A DNA stretch of 64,000 nt from Pantoea vagans (GCF_001506165.1 NZ_CP011427.1:1736001-1800000), one strand, 5' to 3'. Shown: positions 8,190 through 18,536, counted from the first letter of the stretch. A program made the numbers and translations. The notes: generated by a model not told the origin, from the sequence alone.

Positions 8190-9110
8190 ATGTTAAAATT
8201 CATCCTGCGTCGGCTTCTGGAAGCGATCCCGACGCTCTTTATCTTGATTACCATCTCCTTCTTTATGATGCGACTGGCACCCGGCAGTCCGTTTACCGGC
8301 GAGCGTACGCTGTCGCCTGAAGTGATGGCGAATATCGAAGCCAAATATCATCTCAACGATCCCATCGGTAAGCAGTATGTCAGTTATCTGGTACAGCTGG
8401 CACATGGCGATTTTGGTCCGTCGTTTAAATACAAAGACTACTCAGTCAACTATTTGGTCGGTCACGCCTTCCCGGTTTCAGCCAAACTGGGCCTGGCCGC
8501 GTTTTTCCTGGCGGTAGTGCTGGGGGTAACCGCTGGCGTGATTGCCGCACTCAAGCAGAATAGCCTGTGGGACTATGCGGTGATGGGGGTCGCCATGACG
8601 GGCGTGGTGATACCCAGCTTTGTCGTTGCGCCGCTGCTGGTGTTGGTTTTCGCCATCACCCTGCGCTGGTTGCCTGGCGGCGGCTGGAACGGCGGACAAT
8701 GGAATTATATGTTGCTGCCGATGGTGGCACTGTCACTGGCCTACATCGCCAGCATCGCGCGAATTACGCGTGGCTCGATGATTGAAGTGATGCACTCTAA
8801 CTTTATCCGCACCGCGCGCGCCAAAGGGTTACCGCTGCGTCGTATTGTTTTACGCCACGCCCTCAAGCCCGCCATGCTCCCTGTACTTTCCTATATGGGA
8901 CCGGCGTTCGTCGGCATCATCACCGGTTCGATGGTGATCGAATCCATTTACGGGTTGCCGGGCATTGGCCAGCTGTTCGTTAACGGCGCGTTAAACCGTG
9001 ACTACTCGCTGGTGATGAGTCTGACCATTTTGGTCGGCGTGCTGACTATTCTGTTTAATGCGATCGTTGATGTGCTGTACGCAGTGATCGATCCAAAAAT
9101 TCGTTACTGA
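8190..9110 (+). CDS. oppB: Oligopeptide ABC transporter permease OppB
   Basis: Inner-membrane permease (306 residues) that forms the translocation channel with OppC. It starts MLKFILRRLLEAIPTLFILITISFFMMRLAPGSPF, the usual first membrane helix of the family, and shows the cytoplasmic ABC-coupling EAA loop in RTARAKGLPLRRIVLRHALK. About six membrane segments are visible. It begins 81 bp after oppA and is followed by oppC after 15 bp. Confidence 0.97.
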   Translation: MLKFILRRLLEAIPTLFILITISFFMMRLAPGSPFTGERTLSPEVMANIEAKYHLNDPIGKQYVSYLVQLAHGDFGPSFKYKDYSVNYLVGHAFPVSAKLGLAAFFLAVVLGVTAGVIAALKQNSLWDYAVMGVAMTGVVIPSFVVAPLLVLVFAITLRWLPGGGWNGGQWNYMLLPMVALSLAYIASIARITRGSMIEVMHSNFIRTARAKGLPLRRIVLRHALKPAMLPVLSYMGPAFVGIITGSMVIESIYGLPGIGQLFVNGALNRDYSLVMSLTILVGVLTILFNAIVDVLYAVIDPKIRY

Positions 9111-9125
9111 TGGTGGAGTTCGCCC

Positions 9126-10034
9126 ATGATGTTAAGTAAGAAAAACAGCGAAGCTCTGGATGCCTTCAGTGAAAAACTGGAAGTCGAAGGGCGCAGCCTG
9201 TGGCAGGATGCGCGTCGTCGCTTCATCCATAACCGCGCCGCGCTGATCAGTTTGCTGGTGCTGTTGGTGATTACGCTGTTTGTGGTCTTTGCACCGGTAT
9301 TGTCACAGTTTAAATATGATGACACCGACTGGGGCATGATGTCGGCTGCACCGGATACGGTATCAGGCCATTGGTTTGGTACAGACTCTTCAGGACGCGA
9401 TCTGCTGGTGCGTGTGGCGATTGGCGGACGTATCTCACTCATGGTCGGGATTGCCTCAGCCCTGATCGCGGTGCTGGTCGGCACGCTTTACGGCTCGCTG
9501 GCGGGTTATCTCGGCGGCAAAATCGACTCCGTGATGATGCGTATCCTGGAAATCCTCAACTCCTTCCCGTTTATGTTCTTCGTGATCCTGCTGGTGACCT
9601 TCTTCGGCCGTAATATTCTGCTGATCTTTGTGGCTATCGGCATGGTGTCGTGGCTGGATATGGCGCGAATTGTGCGCGGGCAAACACTGGGCCTGAAGCG
9701 CAAAGAGTTTATTGAAGCGGCGCAAGTGGGTGGCGTTTCCACCTTCAACATTGTACTGCGTCATATTGTGCCGAACGTGTTAGGCGTGGTGGTGGTATAC
9801 GCCTCGCTGCTGGTGCCGAGTATGATTCTGTTTGAATCCTTCCTCAGCTTCCTGGGGTTGGGTACGCAAGAACCCCTGAGCAGCTGGGGCGCGTTACTGA
9901 GTGATGGCGCCAACTCCATGGAAGTATCGCCATGGTTGCTGATGTTCCCGGCGGGTTTCCTCGTGGTTACGCTGTTCTGTTTTAACTTTATCGGCGATGG
10001 CCTGCGTGATGCCCTCGACCCGAAAGATCGTTAA
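9126..10034 (+). CDS. oppC: Oligopeptide ABC transporter permease OppC
   Basis: Second inner-membrane permease subunit (302 residues). It has a long cytoplasmic N-terminus before the first helix at about residue 40, the DppC/OppC-type [13 protein letters not shown] motif, and an EAA loop [20 protein letters not shown] that contacts the ATPases. The short gaps to oppB (15 bp) and oppD (11 bp) indicate one transcript. Confidence 0.97.
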   Translation: MMLSKKNSEALDAFSEKLEVEGRSLWQDARRRFIHNRAALISLLVLLVITLFVVFAPVLSQFKYDDTDWGMMSAAPDTVSGHWFGTDSSGRDLLVRVAIGGRISLMVGIASALIAVLVGTLYGSLAGYLGGKIDSVMMRILEILNSFPFMFFVILLVTFFGRNILLIFVAIGMVSWLDMARIVRGQTLGLKRKEFIEAAQVGGVSTFNIVLRHIVPNVLGVVVVYASLLVPSMILFESFLSFLGLGTQEPLSSWGALLSDGANSMEVSPWLLMFPAGFLVVTLFCFNFIGDGLRDALDPKDR

Positions 10035-10045
10035 GGAGTTTCCCG

Positions 10046-11065
10046 ATGACTATTCATGAATTTCAGCCAGCCATGGCTGCGCGTGCGGGAAACAGTAACC
10101 TGTTGCTGGACGTCAAAGACCTGCGCGTGACCTTTGGCACGCACGATGGTGATGTGACCGCAGTCAACGATCTTAACTTCTCACTGCGCGCAGGGGAAAC
10201 CCTGGGCATTGTCGGTGAGTCAGGTTCAGGTAAATCGCAAACCGCCTTTGCTTTGATGGGCTTACTGGCGAAAAACGGCCGTATTGGCGGCTCGGCAAAG
10301 TTCAACGGCGAAGAGATCCTTAACCTGCCGGAGAACAAACTGAACAAACTGCGTGCCGAGCAGATTGCGATGATTTTCCAGGATCCGATGACCTCGCTTA
10401 ACCCGTATATGCGCGTGGGCGAGCAGTTGATGGAAGTGCTCAAACTGCATAAAGGCATGAACAGTGCGCAGGCGTTTGAAGAGTCAGTACGCATGCTGGA
10501 TGCGGTAAAAATGCCGGAAGCGCGTAAACGCATGAAGATGTTCCCGCATGAGTTTTCAGGCGGCATGCGTCAGCGCGTGATGATTGCGATGGCGTTGCTG
10601 TGCCGTCCTAAGTTGCTGATTGCGGATGAGCCCACGACGGCGCTGGATGTAACGGTACAGGCGCAGATCATGACATTACTGAACGAGCTGAAACGCGAAT
10701 TCAATACTGCCATCATCATGATTACCCACGACCTCGGTGTGGTTGCTGGCATCTGTGACAAAGTGCTGGTGATGTACGCCGGTCGGACCATGGAATACGG
10801 TCGCGCGCGCGATGTGTTCTATCAACCAGCGCATCCTTATTCCATCGGCCTGCTGAGCGCCGTGCCGCGTCTGGATGCGGAAGAAGGGGAGTCACTGACC
10901 ACCATTCCTGGCAACCCGCCGAACCTGCTGCGCTTGCCGCAGGGCTGCCCGTTCCAGCCGCGCTGTGCCTATGCTATGGACGTATGCGCGAAATCGCCGC
11001 CGCTTGAACCTTTTGCTGAAGGTCGTCTGCGTGCCTGCTTCAAACCGGTGGAGGAATTGGTATGA
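10046..11065 (+). CDS. oppD: Oligopeptide ABC transporter ATPase OppD
   Basis: Cytosolic ATPase (339 residues) powering peptide import together with OppF. Walker [10 protein letters not shown], signature FSGGMRQR, Walker [13 protein letters not shown] and the switch histidine in MITHDLG are all intact. The C-terminal cysteine-containing oligopeptide-transporter domain ([15 protein letters not shown]) is typical of OppD/DppD and binds an iron-sulphur cluster in some relatives. An AAGGAG precedes the ATG. Its stop overlaps the oppF start as ATGA. Confidence 0.97.
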   Translation: MTIHEFQPAMAARAGNSNLLLDVKDLRVTFGTHDGDVTAVNDLNFSLRAGETLGIVGESGSGKSQTAFALMGLLAKNGRIGGSAKFNGEEILNLPENKLNKLRAEQIAMIFQDPMTSLNPYMRVGEQLMEVLKLHKGMNSAQAFEESVRMLDAVKMPEARKRMKMFPHEFSGGMRQRVMIAMALLCRPKLLIADEPTTALDVTVQAQIMTLLNELKREFNTAIIMITHDLGVVAGICDKVLVMYAGRTMEYGRARDVFYQPAHPYSIGLLSAVPRLDAEEGESLTTIPGNPPNLLRLPQGCPFQPRCAYAMDVCAKSPPLEPFAEGRLRACFKPVEELV

Positions 11066-12066
11066 GCACCGTCATCGAAGAGAAGAAAGTCTTACTGGAA
11101 ATTGCCGATCTTAAGGTGCATTTCGAGATTAAAGACGGCAAGCAGTGGTTCTGGCAGCCAGCTAAAACCCTTAAAGCGGTGGATGGCGTTAGCCTGCGTC
11201 TTTACGAGGGTGAAACCCTGGGCGTGGTGGGTGAGTCGGGCTGCGGTAAATCGACGCTGGCACGTGCCATTATCGGTCTGGTGAAAGCTACTGACGGTCG
11301 TGTAGCCTGGCTGGGGCGCGATTTACTGGGGCAAAGTCAGGATGAGTGGCGTCAGGCGCGCAGCGATATCCAGATGATCTTCCAGGACCCGCTGGCCTCG
11401 TTAAACCCACGCATGACCATCGGTGACATCATCGCGGAACCGCTGCGCACTTATTATCCGAAGATGCCTAAACAGGAAGTGAAGGATAAGGTGAAGAATA
11501 TGATGATGAAGGTGGGTCTGTTGCCTAACCTCATCAACCGTTATCCGCATGAGTTTTCCGGTGGACAGTGTCAGCGTATTGGTATTGCGCGTGCACTGAT
11601 CCTGGAGCCTAAACTGATTATCTGTGATGAGCCAGTATCGGCGCTGGATGTGTCGATTCAGGCGCAGGTGGTTAACCTGCTGCAAAAGTTGCAGCGTGAG
11701 ATGGGATTATCACTGATCTTCATCGCGCACGACCTGGCGGTGGTGAAGCACATCTCCGATCGCGTGTTGGTGATGTATCTTGGCCATGCGGTGGAGCTGG
11801 GCACGTACGACTCGGTGTACAATAACCCGCAACATCCGTATACCCGTGCGCTGATGTCGGCGGTGCCGATCCCGGATCCCGATCTGGAGAAGAATAAGCA
11901 GATCCAGTTGCTGGAAGGGGAGTTGCCTTCGCCCATCAATCCACCGTCGGGCTGCGTGTTCCGCACGCGTTGTCCGATTGCCGGGCCGGAATGTGCCAAA
12001 ACGCGTCCGTTGCTGGAGGGCAGTTTCCGCCATGCGGTATCCTGTTTGAAGGTCGATCCGCTTTAA
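11062..12066 (+). CDS. oppF: Oligopeptide ABC transporter ATPase OppF
   Basis: Second ATPase of the permease (334 residues). Walker [12 protein letters not shown], signature [10 protein letters not shown], Walker [13 protein letters not shown] and switch IAHDLA are intact. The C-terminus carries the [12 protein letters not shown] cysteine stretch of the family. A four-base overlap with oppD implies translational coupling. A strong bidirectional terminator closes the operon. Confidence 0.97.
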   Translation: MSTVIEEKKVLLEIADLKVHFEIKDGKQWFWQPAKTLKAVDGVSLRLYEGETLGVVGESGCGKSTLARAIIGLVKATDGRVAWLGRDLLGQSQDEWRQARSDIQMIFQDPLASLNPRMTIGDIIAEPLRTYYPKMPKQEVKDKVKNMMMKVGLLPNLINRYPHEFSGGQCQRIGIARALILEPKLIICDEPVSALDVSIQAQVVNLLQKLQREMGLSLIFIAHDLAVVKHISDRVLVMYLGHAVELGTYDSVYNNPQHPYTRALMSAVPIPDPDLEKNKQIQLLEGELPSPINPPSGCVFRTRCPIAGPECAKTRPLLEGSFRHAVSCLKVDPL

Positions 12067-12076
12067 GCTGGAAATA

Positions 12077-12108
12077 AAAACGCCGGGCAGATGCCCGGCG
12101 TTATTTTA
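12077..12108. terminator. Bidirectional terminator between oppF and yciU
   Basis: AACGCCGGGC-AGAT-GCCCGGCGTT (12079-12102), a perfect 10-bp stem with A-rich left flank and TTATTTTAT on the right, serving the convergent oppF and yciU. Confidence 0.9.
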
Positions 12109-12122
12109 TCTTTGGCTGCAGA

Positions 12123-12452
12123 TCATTCACGCCACAGAATGTGGCACAGCTTGTGGTCTTTCTCGCGGCACAGCAACACGCGGGCAAACACATCCGTAAT
12201 CGGTTCACCGTCTGCTTCACCCAAACCAATCACCACTTCCGCGAAGAAATCTGGGTTGAGATCGAAATCGACATGTTCCTGCCAGTCTTCCGCGGGATCA
12301 AACAGCTCTGCGCCGCCGCGTTCTTCAAACTGCAGATTGAACAGAATGATGTCAGCGGGATCAAGATTATCGCCAGCTAGCTCGAGAAAAATGTCGTAAG
12401 CCTGTTCCAGCGTTTCATCTTCGGTAAGGCGATTATTTAAATCCATAGTCAT
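12123..12452 (-). CDS. yciU: YciU, DUF440 family protein
   Basis: A 109-residue acidic cytosolic protein of the DUF440 family (HI1450-like double-stranded-DNA-mimic fold); physiological role unproven. Recognised by [20 protein letters not shown], the acidic centre [15 protein letters not shown] and the terminal [16 protein letters not shown]. It lies 36 bp downstream of clsA on the same strand, so the two are probably co-transcribed, as in E. coli. Confidence 0.94.
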   Translation of the reverse strand: MTMDLNNRLTEDETLEQAYDIFLELAGDNLDPADIILFNLQFEERGGAELFDPAEDWQEHVDFDLNPDFFAEVVIGLGEADGEPITDVFARVLLCREKDHKLCHILWRE

Positions 12453-12488
12453 TCCTGCTTGCCTGAGGCGGTAATATTTTCGCTCGTT

Positions 12489-13949
12489 TTACAGTAAAGG
12501 ACTAAAGAAGTAAAACAGTCGTTCAACGATCCGCTGCCACCACGCACGTTTCGCCCAGCGCGCACCATCCAGCAAGCGTGAACGGGCGATGTAATCATCC
12601 TGGACGGTAGCCAAATCGCTGCCAAAGCCATCATCATCGACCACAAGGGTGATTTCAAAATTGAGCCACAGGCTGCGCATATCCAGATTAACGGTCCCGA
12701 CCAGGCTGAGCTGGCCATCGACCAACACGCTCTTGGTATGCAGTAAACCATCTTCGAACTGGTAAATTTTCACGCCCGCTTCGAGCAGTTCAGTGAAGAA
12801 GGCGCGGCTGGCCCATCCGACTAACAAGGAGTCGTTGTGGCGAGGCACCACAATGCTGACTTCAACCCCTCGCAGCGCAGCGGTGCAAATGGCATGCAGC
12901 AGGTCGTCGCTCGGCACGAAGTAGGGCGTGGTCATAATCAGCTGCTCACGCGCGGAATAGACCGCTGTCAGCAACGCCTGATGAATCATGTCTTCAGGGA
13001 AACCGGGGCCAGAAGCGATAACCTGAATGATATGACCGCTTTCCTGCTCAAACGGCATGATGTTGGCATCAGGAGCCGGGGGGAGAATGCGCTTGCCGGT
13101 TTCGATCTCCCAGTCACAGGCGTAAACAATCCCCATGGTGGTGGCGACAGGGCCCTCCATGCGGGCCATCAGATCAATCCATTGGCCCACGCCCGCATCC
13201 TGTTTAAAGAAACGCGGGTCGACCAGATTCATGCTACCGGTGTAGGCGATGTAGTTATCGATCAATACCACTTTGCGATGTTGACGTAAGTCCATACGAC
13301 GCAAGAAGACGCGCAGCAAGCTGACTTGTAAGGCTTCAACAACATCAATGCCTGCATTACGCATCATGTTGGCCCATGGACTGCGGAAGAACGCCACACT
13401 GCCTGCGGAATCCAGCATCAGGCGACAATGTACCCCACGACGCGAGGCGGCCATCAATGATTCGGCCACCTCATCTGCCAGGCCACCGGGTTGCCAGATA
13501 TAAAACACCATCTCGATATTATGACGTGCCAGCTGGATGTCGCGGATTAGGGCGTGCATTACGTCATCTGAACTGGTCAGGAGTTGCAGCTGGTTGCCTT
13601 TTACGCCTGCAATGCCTTGCCGATGGCGACACAGATCAAACAGCGAGCGTGCAACATCACTGTGCTCTGTGGCAAAGATATGGCGACATTGTTTGAGGTC
13701 GTTAAGCCATTTGGCGGTGGAAGGCCACATGGTGCGAGCGCGTTCCGCACGGCGTTTACCGAGGTGTAACTCACCAAAAGACAGATACGCGATGATACCC
13801 ACCAGCGGCAGAATGTAGATGATCAGCAACCAGGCCATTGCAGAGGTCACGGCACGGCGTTTCATCAGAATACGCAGTGTGACACCCGCAATCAGCAACC
13901 AGTAGCCAAACAGCAGCAACCAACTGAGAAGGGTATAAAATGTGGTCAT
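12489..13949 (-). CDS. clsA: Cardiolipin synthase A
   Basis: Inner-membrane phospholipase-D-family enzyme (486 residues) that condenses two phosphatidylglycerol molecules into cardiolipin and glycerol. Two N-terminal membrane helices (about 3-25 and 37-58) precede two catalytic HKD motifs: [18 protein letters not shown] in the first half and [18 protein letters not shown] in the second. Length matches E. coli ClsA (486). It is divergent from yciY and followed by yciU. Confidence 0.97.
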   Translation of the reverse strand: MTTFYTLLSWLLLFGYWLLIAGVTLRILMKRRAVTSAMAWLLIIYILPLVGIIAYLSFGELHLGKRRAERARTMWPSTAKWLNDLKQCRHIFATEHSDVARSLFDLCRHRQGIAGVKGNQLQLLTSSDDVMHALIRDIQLARHNIEMVFYIWQPGGLADEVAESLMAASRRGVHCRLMLDSAGSVAFFRSPWANMMRNAGIDVVEALQVSLLRVFLRRMDLRQHRKVVLIDNYIAYTGSMNLVDPRFFKQDAGVGQWIDLMARMEGPVATTMGIVYACDWEIETGKRILPPAPDANIMPFEQESGHIIQVIASGPGFPEDMIHQALLTAVYSAREQLIMTTPYFVPSDDLLHAICTAALRGVEVSIVVPRHNDSLLVGWASRAFFTELLEAGVKIYQFEDGLLHTKSVLVDGQLSLVGTVNLDMRSLWLNFEITLVVDDDGFGSDLATVQDDYIARSRLLDGARWAKRAWWQRIVERLFYFFSPLL

Positions 13950-14111
13950 TAAGTGGACATCCCGTTCGCGCTTTGATGAGGAAAGTTTACGTGCTGATCC
14001 GCACTAGTGAAACCTTTAATCGTGAATGACAGTTCAATGAAGCTTTCGATTTGGCATTTTCAATCAAATCTTTATAATGCCCGGCGAGTTTAGCCTGTCT
14101 GAGAGGATGTG

Positions 14112-14285
14112 ATGAAACGAAGCAGAAATGAAGTGGCGCGCTGGAGAATGTTACGTCAGGTACACCGCCGTCGTGCTCGCTGGCTGGAAGGGCAGTCACG
14201 TCGCTACAAACGTATCCATACCATCCGTCATCAGGTGGCGCAGGAACATCGCCGCTCTATTCTGTTCATCAACCAGAATATGTGA
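14112..14285 (+). CDS. yciY: YciY, small basic protein
   Basis: A 57-residue, very arginine-rich protein that begins MKRSRNEVARWRMLRQ and contains RWLEGQSRR, matching E. coli YciY in sequence, exact length and location next to clsA. The family has no known function. GAGAGGA lies a few bases before the ATG. Confidence 0.88.
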   Translation: MKRSRNEVARWRMLRQVHRRRARWLEGQSRRYKRIHTIRHQVAQEHRRSILFINQNM

Positions 14286-14301
14286 AAGGCTTACGCGGCC
14301 A

Positions 14302-14472
14302 TTAAGCGCCGCGTAACACCAGGGATACGTTAACAATCTGTAGTGCTGCGGCCAGCACCACCAGCATCACGATGTGCTGTCTTGCCTGGCGCCAACCCTG
14401 TCGACGCCAGACCCACACTGCTCTGCCAATCAGCGCAAACACGGCGATCAACAGTAAAACCGACTGCCACAT
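14302..14472 (-). CDS. Small membrane protein coupled to yciI (unrecognised)
   Basis: A 56-residue ORF whose ATG lies three bases after the yciI stop (TAA-AAG-ATG), so it would be translated by coupling. It begins MWQSVLLLIAVFALIGRAVW, followed by a basic loop (VWRRQGWRQARQH) and a second hydrophobic segment (IVMLVVLAAALQIVNVSLVL), giving a two-helix hairpin. I do not recognise the family. It occupies the slot where E. coli has the potassium channel kch. Reality as a gene is supported by layout and composition, not by homology. Confidence 0.6.
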   Translation of the reverse strand: MWQSVLLLIAVFALIGRAVWVWRRQGWRQARQHIVMLVVLAAALQIVNVSLVLRGA

Positions 14473-14475
14473 CTT

Positions 14476-14772
14476 TTAGAATACGCGTTTGAAAGGTTTC
14501 ACCGCTACTTTCTCGTACACGCCAGCGGCAATGTAAGGGTCGTCATTGGCCCAGGATTGCGCCGTTTCCAGAGACGAAAACTCAGCAATAATCACTGAAC
14601 CGGTAAAACCAGCAGGGCCGGGATCGTTGCTGTCGACAGCAGGCAAGGGGCCAGCAGCGATCAGACGACCTTCATCCTGCAGTAACTGCAAGCGCGCGAG
14701 ATGCGCAGGGCGTACGGAGTTGCGTTTTTCCAGTGAATCTGCGGTATCTTCCGCATAAATGACGTAAAGCAC
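14476..14772 (-). CDS. yciI: YciI family protein
   Basis: A 98-residue ferredoxin-like-fold cytosolic protein of the YciI superfamily, distantly related to muconolactone isomerases; enzymatic role unestablished. It starts [17 protein letters not shown], followed by [17 protein letters not shown] and [20 protein letters not shown], matching E. coli YciI throughout. It is divergent from tonB as in E. coli, and its stop is followed at once by a small membrane ORF. Confidence 0.95.
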   Translation of the reverse strand: MLYVIYAEDTADSLEKRNSVRPAHLARLQLLQDEGRLIAAGPLPAVDSNDPGPAGFTGSVIIAEFSSLETAQSWANDDPYIAAGVYEKVAVKPFKRVF

Positions 14773-14914
14773 GATGGGGTACTCCCGTTAGACTTGCCGA
14801 AATTGCGAGACACGTTAAGTGATCGTTAATCAGAGTGCAAATGAAAGATAATGACACTGGCTCAGAGCGCCATTTGGGTTAAAAAAAGACTTTCTGGTCA
14901 TCGGTTGCACATCG

Positions 14915-14950
14915 CTTATTGAAACTGATTGCTATTTGCATTTAAAATCT
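14915..14950 (+). promoter_or_regulatory. tonB promoter region with possible Fur site
   Basis: GATTGCTATTTGCATTTAA (14927-14945) just ahead of tonB resembles the AT-rich promoter/Fur region of E. coli tonB, including a TGCATTTAAAATC string that I recall from that promoter. Only a loose match to the Fur consensus is present, so iron control is inferred mainly from the gene. Confidence 0.4.
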
Positions 14951-14977
14951 GCCCTTCACTCAATGAATATGACTGAT

Positions 14978-15700
14978 ATGACGACGTTGACTACGCCTCT
15001 TCCTGCTCGTACCCCCGTGGCTATGATTTTATCCGTGGTTCTTCACGGTTCGGTTATCGCGGGCATTCTCTATGCATCGTTTCATCAGACCATTGAGGTT
15101 CCGAAAGCATCCCAGCCGATCAGCGTGACCATGGTGGCACCCGAAGTGCAGCCGGAGCCCGCACCGGCCGTGGTCACTCCGCCACCACCGGAGCCTGAGC
15201 CGGAACCTGAAGTCGCGCCAGAACCGCCGAAAGTGGAACCGGTGCCGATTCCCAAGCCTGAGCCGAAGCCAAAACCTAAACCGAAACCAAAGGTAGAGAA
15301 GAAGGTCGAGCCGAAGCCGCGCAAAGAAGTGAAACCGCAGGAGAATCCCGTCAAGCAGGATATTCCGACGACGCAGACGCGTCCGACCACAGCGCCGAAA
15401 GCCAACCCTGCGCCGACACAAACGGTCTCTGACGGCCCGAAAGCGATGAATGTCAGTAAGCCTGCCTATCCGGCCCGCGCATTCGCACTGCGCGTTGAAG
15501 GCCGCGTGCGCGTTCAATTTGATGTAGACAGTGATGGGCGCGTCGATAATGTGGAAATTCTCTCAGCCGAGCCGCGCAACATGTTCGAGCGTGAAGTGAA
15601 GCAAGCGATGAAGAAGTGGCGTTATCAGCCGGGTCGACCAGGTAAAGGATTGACGATGAATATCGTGTTCCGTATCAACGGCGGCGCAAACATCGAATAA
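14978..15700 (+). CDS. tonB: TonB energy-transducing protein
   Basis: Links the ExbB-ExbD proton motor to outer-membrane receptors for siderophores and vitamin B12. One N-terminal helix with the functional histidine (LSVVLHGSVIAGILY) anchors it in the inner membrane. A long Pro-Glu then Pro-Lys region (about residues 45-130) spans the periplasm, and a C-terminal domain ending in the YPARAFALRVEGRVRVQFDV fold contacts the TonB box. Three in-frame ATGs (14963, 14969, 14978) precede it; the third corresponds to the accepted E. coli start and gives 240 residues against 239. Confidence 0.95.
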   Translation: MTTLTTPLPARTPVAMILSVVLHGSVIAGILYASFHQTIEVPKASQPISVTMVAPEVQPEPAPAVVTPPPPEPEPEPEVAPEPPKVEPVPIPKPEPKPKPKPKPKVEKKVEPKPRKEVKPQENPVKQDIPTTQTRPTTAPKANPAPTQTVSDGPKAMNVSKPAYPARAFALRVEGRVRVQFDVDSDGRVDNVEILSAEPRNMFEREVKQAMKKWRYQPGRPGKGLTMNIVFRINGGANIE

Positions 15701-15716
15701 TGTCGCAAGCGGACGA

Positions 15717-15746
15717 AGAAAAAAGCGGTCAATGACCGCTTTTTTA
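15717..15746. terminator. Bidirectional terminator between tonB and yciA
   Basis: AAAAGCGGTC-AAT-GACCGCTTTT (15721-15743), perfect 10-bp stem with A-run and T-run flanks, lies between the convergent tonB and yciA genes. Confidence 0.9.
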
Positions 15747-15753
15747 ATGGCAT

Positions 15754-16170
15754 TTATTCAGCGAGGTTCGCTTTTTCCGACGGTAATGGTCGCGATTTAC
15801 CTGAGTGATCAACCGCGACGTACACGAATACCGCTTCGGTGGCACAGTAGGTTTGACCAATCGGTTCAGACGACACTTTTTTGATCCACACTTCGACGTT
15901 GATGGTCATCGAACTGTTGCCGGTGCGGATGCAGCGGGCATAGCAGCTCACAACATCTCCCACAGCCACCGGCTTCAGGAACGACATCCCATCAACACGA
16001 ACGGTCACCACACGGCCTTCTGCAATCTCCTTGGCCATGATGGCACCGCCCATATCCATCTGTGACATCAACCAGCCGCCAAAGATATCGCCATTGGCAT
16101 TGGTATCCGCTGGCATCGCCAGGGTGCGCGACACCATCTCGCCTTGCGGCAATTTATGTTTTTCGTCCAT
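15754..16170 (-). CDS. yciA: Acyl-CoA thioester hydrolase YciA
   Basis: Cytosolic hot-dog-fold thioesterase (138 residues) that hydrolyses a broad range of acyl-CoAs. Hallmarks are LAMPADTNANGDIFGGWLMSQMD, containing the conserved Asn/Asp active-site region, and RVVTVRVDGMSFLKPVAVGD. It is about six residues longer than E. coli YciA at the C-terminus. It is convergent with tonB and downstream of yciB and yciC on the same strand. Confidence 0.96.
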   Translation of the reverse strand: MDEKHKLPQGEMVSRTLAMPADTNANGDIFGGWLMSQMDMGGAIMAKEIAEGRVVTVRVDGMSFLKPVAVGDVVSCYARCIRTGNSSMTINVEVWIKKVSSEPIGQTYCATEAVFVYVAVDHSGKSRPLPSEKANLAE

Positions 16171-16223
16171 TGCTCAATTCTTCTGCAGGTGAAGAGAAGC
16201 CCGACAGTGTCGGGCAGGATGGC

Positions 16224-16763
16224 TTATTTTTGTTCTTGTTGCGGCATCTGTCGCCAGATGTACACGCCGCTTAACAGAGTAAACAGTAGGGTCAGGCCGG
16301 TCAGACCGAACACTTTAAAGTTAACCCAAAACTCTTGTGATAACCAAAATGCTACGTAGATATTTACCACACCGCAGGCGAGGAAAAAGATCGCCCATGC
16401 CACATTCAGCCGACGCCACACTGCGCCTGGCAGCTGGAGCTCTTTACCCAGCATAGTTTGAATCAGCGGCTGCTTCATAAACCACTGGCTATACAGCAAT
16501 GCCAGCGCGAACAGGGAGTAGATCACGGTGACTTTCCATTTGATGAATTCATCGTTGTGGAACACCAGCGTCAACGTACCGAAAACTGCCACCAGCACAA
16601 ACGTGAAGATGGTCATTTTTTCCAGCTTACGGTACAGCACCCAGCTCACGACCAAGGCAAGGCCAGTGGCAACGATCAATGCACCAGAGGCGACAAAGAT
16701 GTCGTACAGCTTGTAGAAGATAAAGAAAACCACCAAGGGAAGAAAATCGAGTAACTGCTTCAT
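16224..16763 (-). CDS. yciB: YciB/IspZ inner-membrane septation protein
   Basis: A 179-residue inner-membrane protein with about five transmembrane helices, beginning [22 protein letters not shown]. The family (intracellular septation protein A) is linked to cell-envelope synthesis and division. Length matches E. coli YciB (179). It lies between yciC and yciA, 53 bp before yciA, suggesting a shared transcript. Confidence 0.96.
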   Translation of the reverse strand: MKQLLDFLPLVVFFIFYKLYDIFVASGALIVATGLALVVSWVLYRKLEKMTIFTFVLVAVFGTLTLVFHNDEFIKWKVTVIYSLFALALLYSQWFMKQPLIQTMLGKELQLPGAVWRRLNVAWAIFFLACGVVNIYVAFWLSQEFWVNFKVFGLTGLTLLFTLLSGVYIWRQMPQQEQK

Positions 16764-16822
16764 AGTGTTTCCAGTGAGGACGGGATCGTTCAGCTAAGGC
16801 GCTCCGGGGAGCGCCAGAGTGG

Positions 16823-17557
16823 TTAACGTAACAACATATACAGTCGATACAAATAAATAATCAGAATGGCTGACACCAGGTTACCCAGCGCATTCATCAC
16901 CACCGAAGCGATATTGACCGGCAATACGGTGAGTGACGAGACCAGGAACATCAACACAATTTTAGCCAATAACCACAACACGATGGCGGGGGCGATGACT
17001 TTCATGTTTTTCCACGCCAGCTTCATGCTGGCGCGCATGGCACCGATGACACCCATTTTCTCACTCACCAGCATGACTGGCGCCAGTGAGAGCAAAATGG
17101 CCAAAATCACGCCCGGCACCATGAGTACCATAAAGCCGATTTGCACCAGCAACGTAATGAGGAAGGTCTGCAGCAGCAGCTTCGGCAGCAGGGGGGCTGA
17201 GGCGCCAATGGCACGCAGGGCGCTGACACGCTGGCCGTTAGAGACCAACGGGATCAGGCACAACATGCCACCGAGCAGCAGGGTATTGCCAATCAAGGCG
17301 GCAAAGGTGCCAGCAGCCGAAGCGCGTAGCAGGATGCGCTGTTGATCCGGCGACATATTCTGCACCAGCTCAAACAGTGAGGTTGCGCTGTCATCGGCCT
17401 GGCTGAGCAGCGATAACTGATCTTCACCTGGCGTTAATGCATGACCGACGATCACCGTAATAAATGACGTCAGCAATGCCATCAGCACAATAGTAACCAG
17501 CTGATGGCGCAGAAAATTTCCTGTGTCACGGTATAACGAGCTTGCCGTGATAGACAT
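16823..17557 (-). CDS. yciC: YciC, UPF0259 membrane protein
   Basis: A 244-residue polytopic inner-membrane protein of the UPF0259 family, function unknown. It starts [19 protein letters not shown] and has about six hydrophobic helices, with the conserved [21 protein letters not shown] cytoplasmic stretch. Its neighbours yciB and yciA and the divergent ompW are as in E. coli. Confidence 0.95.
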   Translation of the reverse strand: MSITASSLYRDTGNFLRHQLVTIVLMALLTSFITVIVGHALTPGEDQLSLLSQADDSATSLFELVQNMSPDQQRILLRASAAGTFAALIGNTLLLGGMLCLIPLVSNGQRVSALRAIGASAPLLPKLLLQTFLITLLVQIGFMVLMVPGVILAILLSLAPVMLVSEKMGVIGAMRASMKLAWKNMKVIAPAIVLWLLAKIVLMFLVSSLTVLPVNIASVVMNALGNLVSAILIIYLYRLYMLLR

Positions 17558-17760
17558 GTACTCTCCTTGATGGAACCGGGTTAATTAACCTGGCGATTGT
17601 ACATGTTCTACAGGCTGGCTGGCACCCGCAAACCCATAACTTTCTGTCATTACAGGTAAAGAAGGGTGAAAAAGTCGGGAAAGCCCTGAATGCACCTGCA
17701 TGGGAAAAGGTGGTGTCAGGCGGCAATCTCAGGTTTTTTAATTCTCGCGCAAAGCCAAAA

Positions 17761-17774
17761 TTGATCTGAATCAA
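17761..17774 (+). promoter_or_regulatory. FNR-type binding site upstream of ompW
   Basis: TTGATCTGAATCAA matches TTGAT-N4-ATCAA exactly, 116 bp before the ompW start. E. coli ompW is known to be FNR-activated, so conservation of the site is expected. The surrounding yciC-ompW intergenic region (17558-17889) shows no gene. Confidence 0.65.
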
Positions 17775-17889
17775 TTCATTGTTTTTTAAGTGATTAATTT
17801 GAATTGATACAGATGATCTTTTACTGAAAAAGGGTTAGATCTTGTGCCGCAACCCCATTAAGACCCTACTTTTCGGCAAAGGAGTGAAA

Positions 17890-18522
17890 ATGAAACTGGC
17901 AAAATGCGCGCTGCTGATGGCACTGGCGATTCCTCAACTGGCACTGGCTCATGAAGCGGGTGATTTCTTTATGCGCGCCGGTAGCGCGACCGTCCGTCCA
18001 ACCGAAGGCTCTGATAATGTGCTGGGTATGGGCGGCTTTAACGTCAGCAACGATACACAGCTTGGCTTAACCTTCACCTACATGGCGACGGACAACATCG
18101 GCGTAGAACTGCTGGCTGCCACACCGTTCCGCCATAAGGTGGGCTTAGGGGCAACCGGCAACCTGGCGACCGTGCGTCAGCTCCCGCCTACGCTGATGGC
18201 ACAGTATTACTTCTTTGACAGTAAAAGCCCGGTGCGTCCTTACGTGGGCGTGGGTATCAACTACACCACCTTCTACGATGCCAAATTCAATCAGACCGGC
18301 CAGGATGCAGGCTTAAGCGACTTAAGCGTTAAAGACTCATGGGGTATCGCCGGTCAGGTGGGGATGGATTATCAAATCAACCGCGACTGGATGCTGAACG
18401 CCTCACTGTGGTACATGGATATTGATACCGAGGTGAAGTTCAAAGCCAATGGTGAGCAGCAGAACATCAATACGCGTATCGATCCGTGGGTGTTCTTCTT
18501 TGGTGTCGGTTACCGCTTCTAA
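17890..18522 (+). CDS. ompW: Outer-membrane protein W
   Basis: An eight-stranded beta-barrel of the outer membrane (210 residues) thought to admit small hydrophobic molecules; it is also a colicin S4 receptor in E. coli. Signal peptide MKLAKCALLMALAIPQLALA ends before HEAGDFFMRAG. Family marks include MATDNIGVELLAATPFRHKV and the terminal aromatic VGYRF used for barrel assembly. I chose ATG 17890 because GGAG lies six bases before it and the signal peptide starts there; an upstream in-frame start at 17842 would spoil it. Confidence 0.96.
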   Translation: MKLAKCALLMALAIPQLALAHEAGDFFMRAGSATVRPTEGSDNVLGMGGFNVSNDTQLGLTFTYMATDNIGVELLAATPFRHKVGLGATGNLATVRQLPPTLMAQYYFFDSKSPVRPYVGVGINYTTFYDAKFNQTGQDAGLSDLSVKDSWGIAGQVGMDYQINRDWMLNASLWYMDIDTEVKFKANGEQQNINTRIDPWVFFFGVGYRF

Positions 18523-18536
18523 CCTGTGTCAGAAGC

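Noticed and set aside
15179..15320. Possible tandem repeat in the Pro-Glu/Pro-Lys coding stretch
   Set aside because: This is the normal periplasm-spanning region of TonB, not a mobile or regulatory repeat.
15029..15517. Antisense frames of 106-162 codons under tonB, rich in Gly, Arg and Phe
   Set aside because: Produced by the Pro/Glu/Lys repeat codons of tonB read on the other strand; not a gene.
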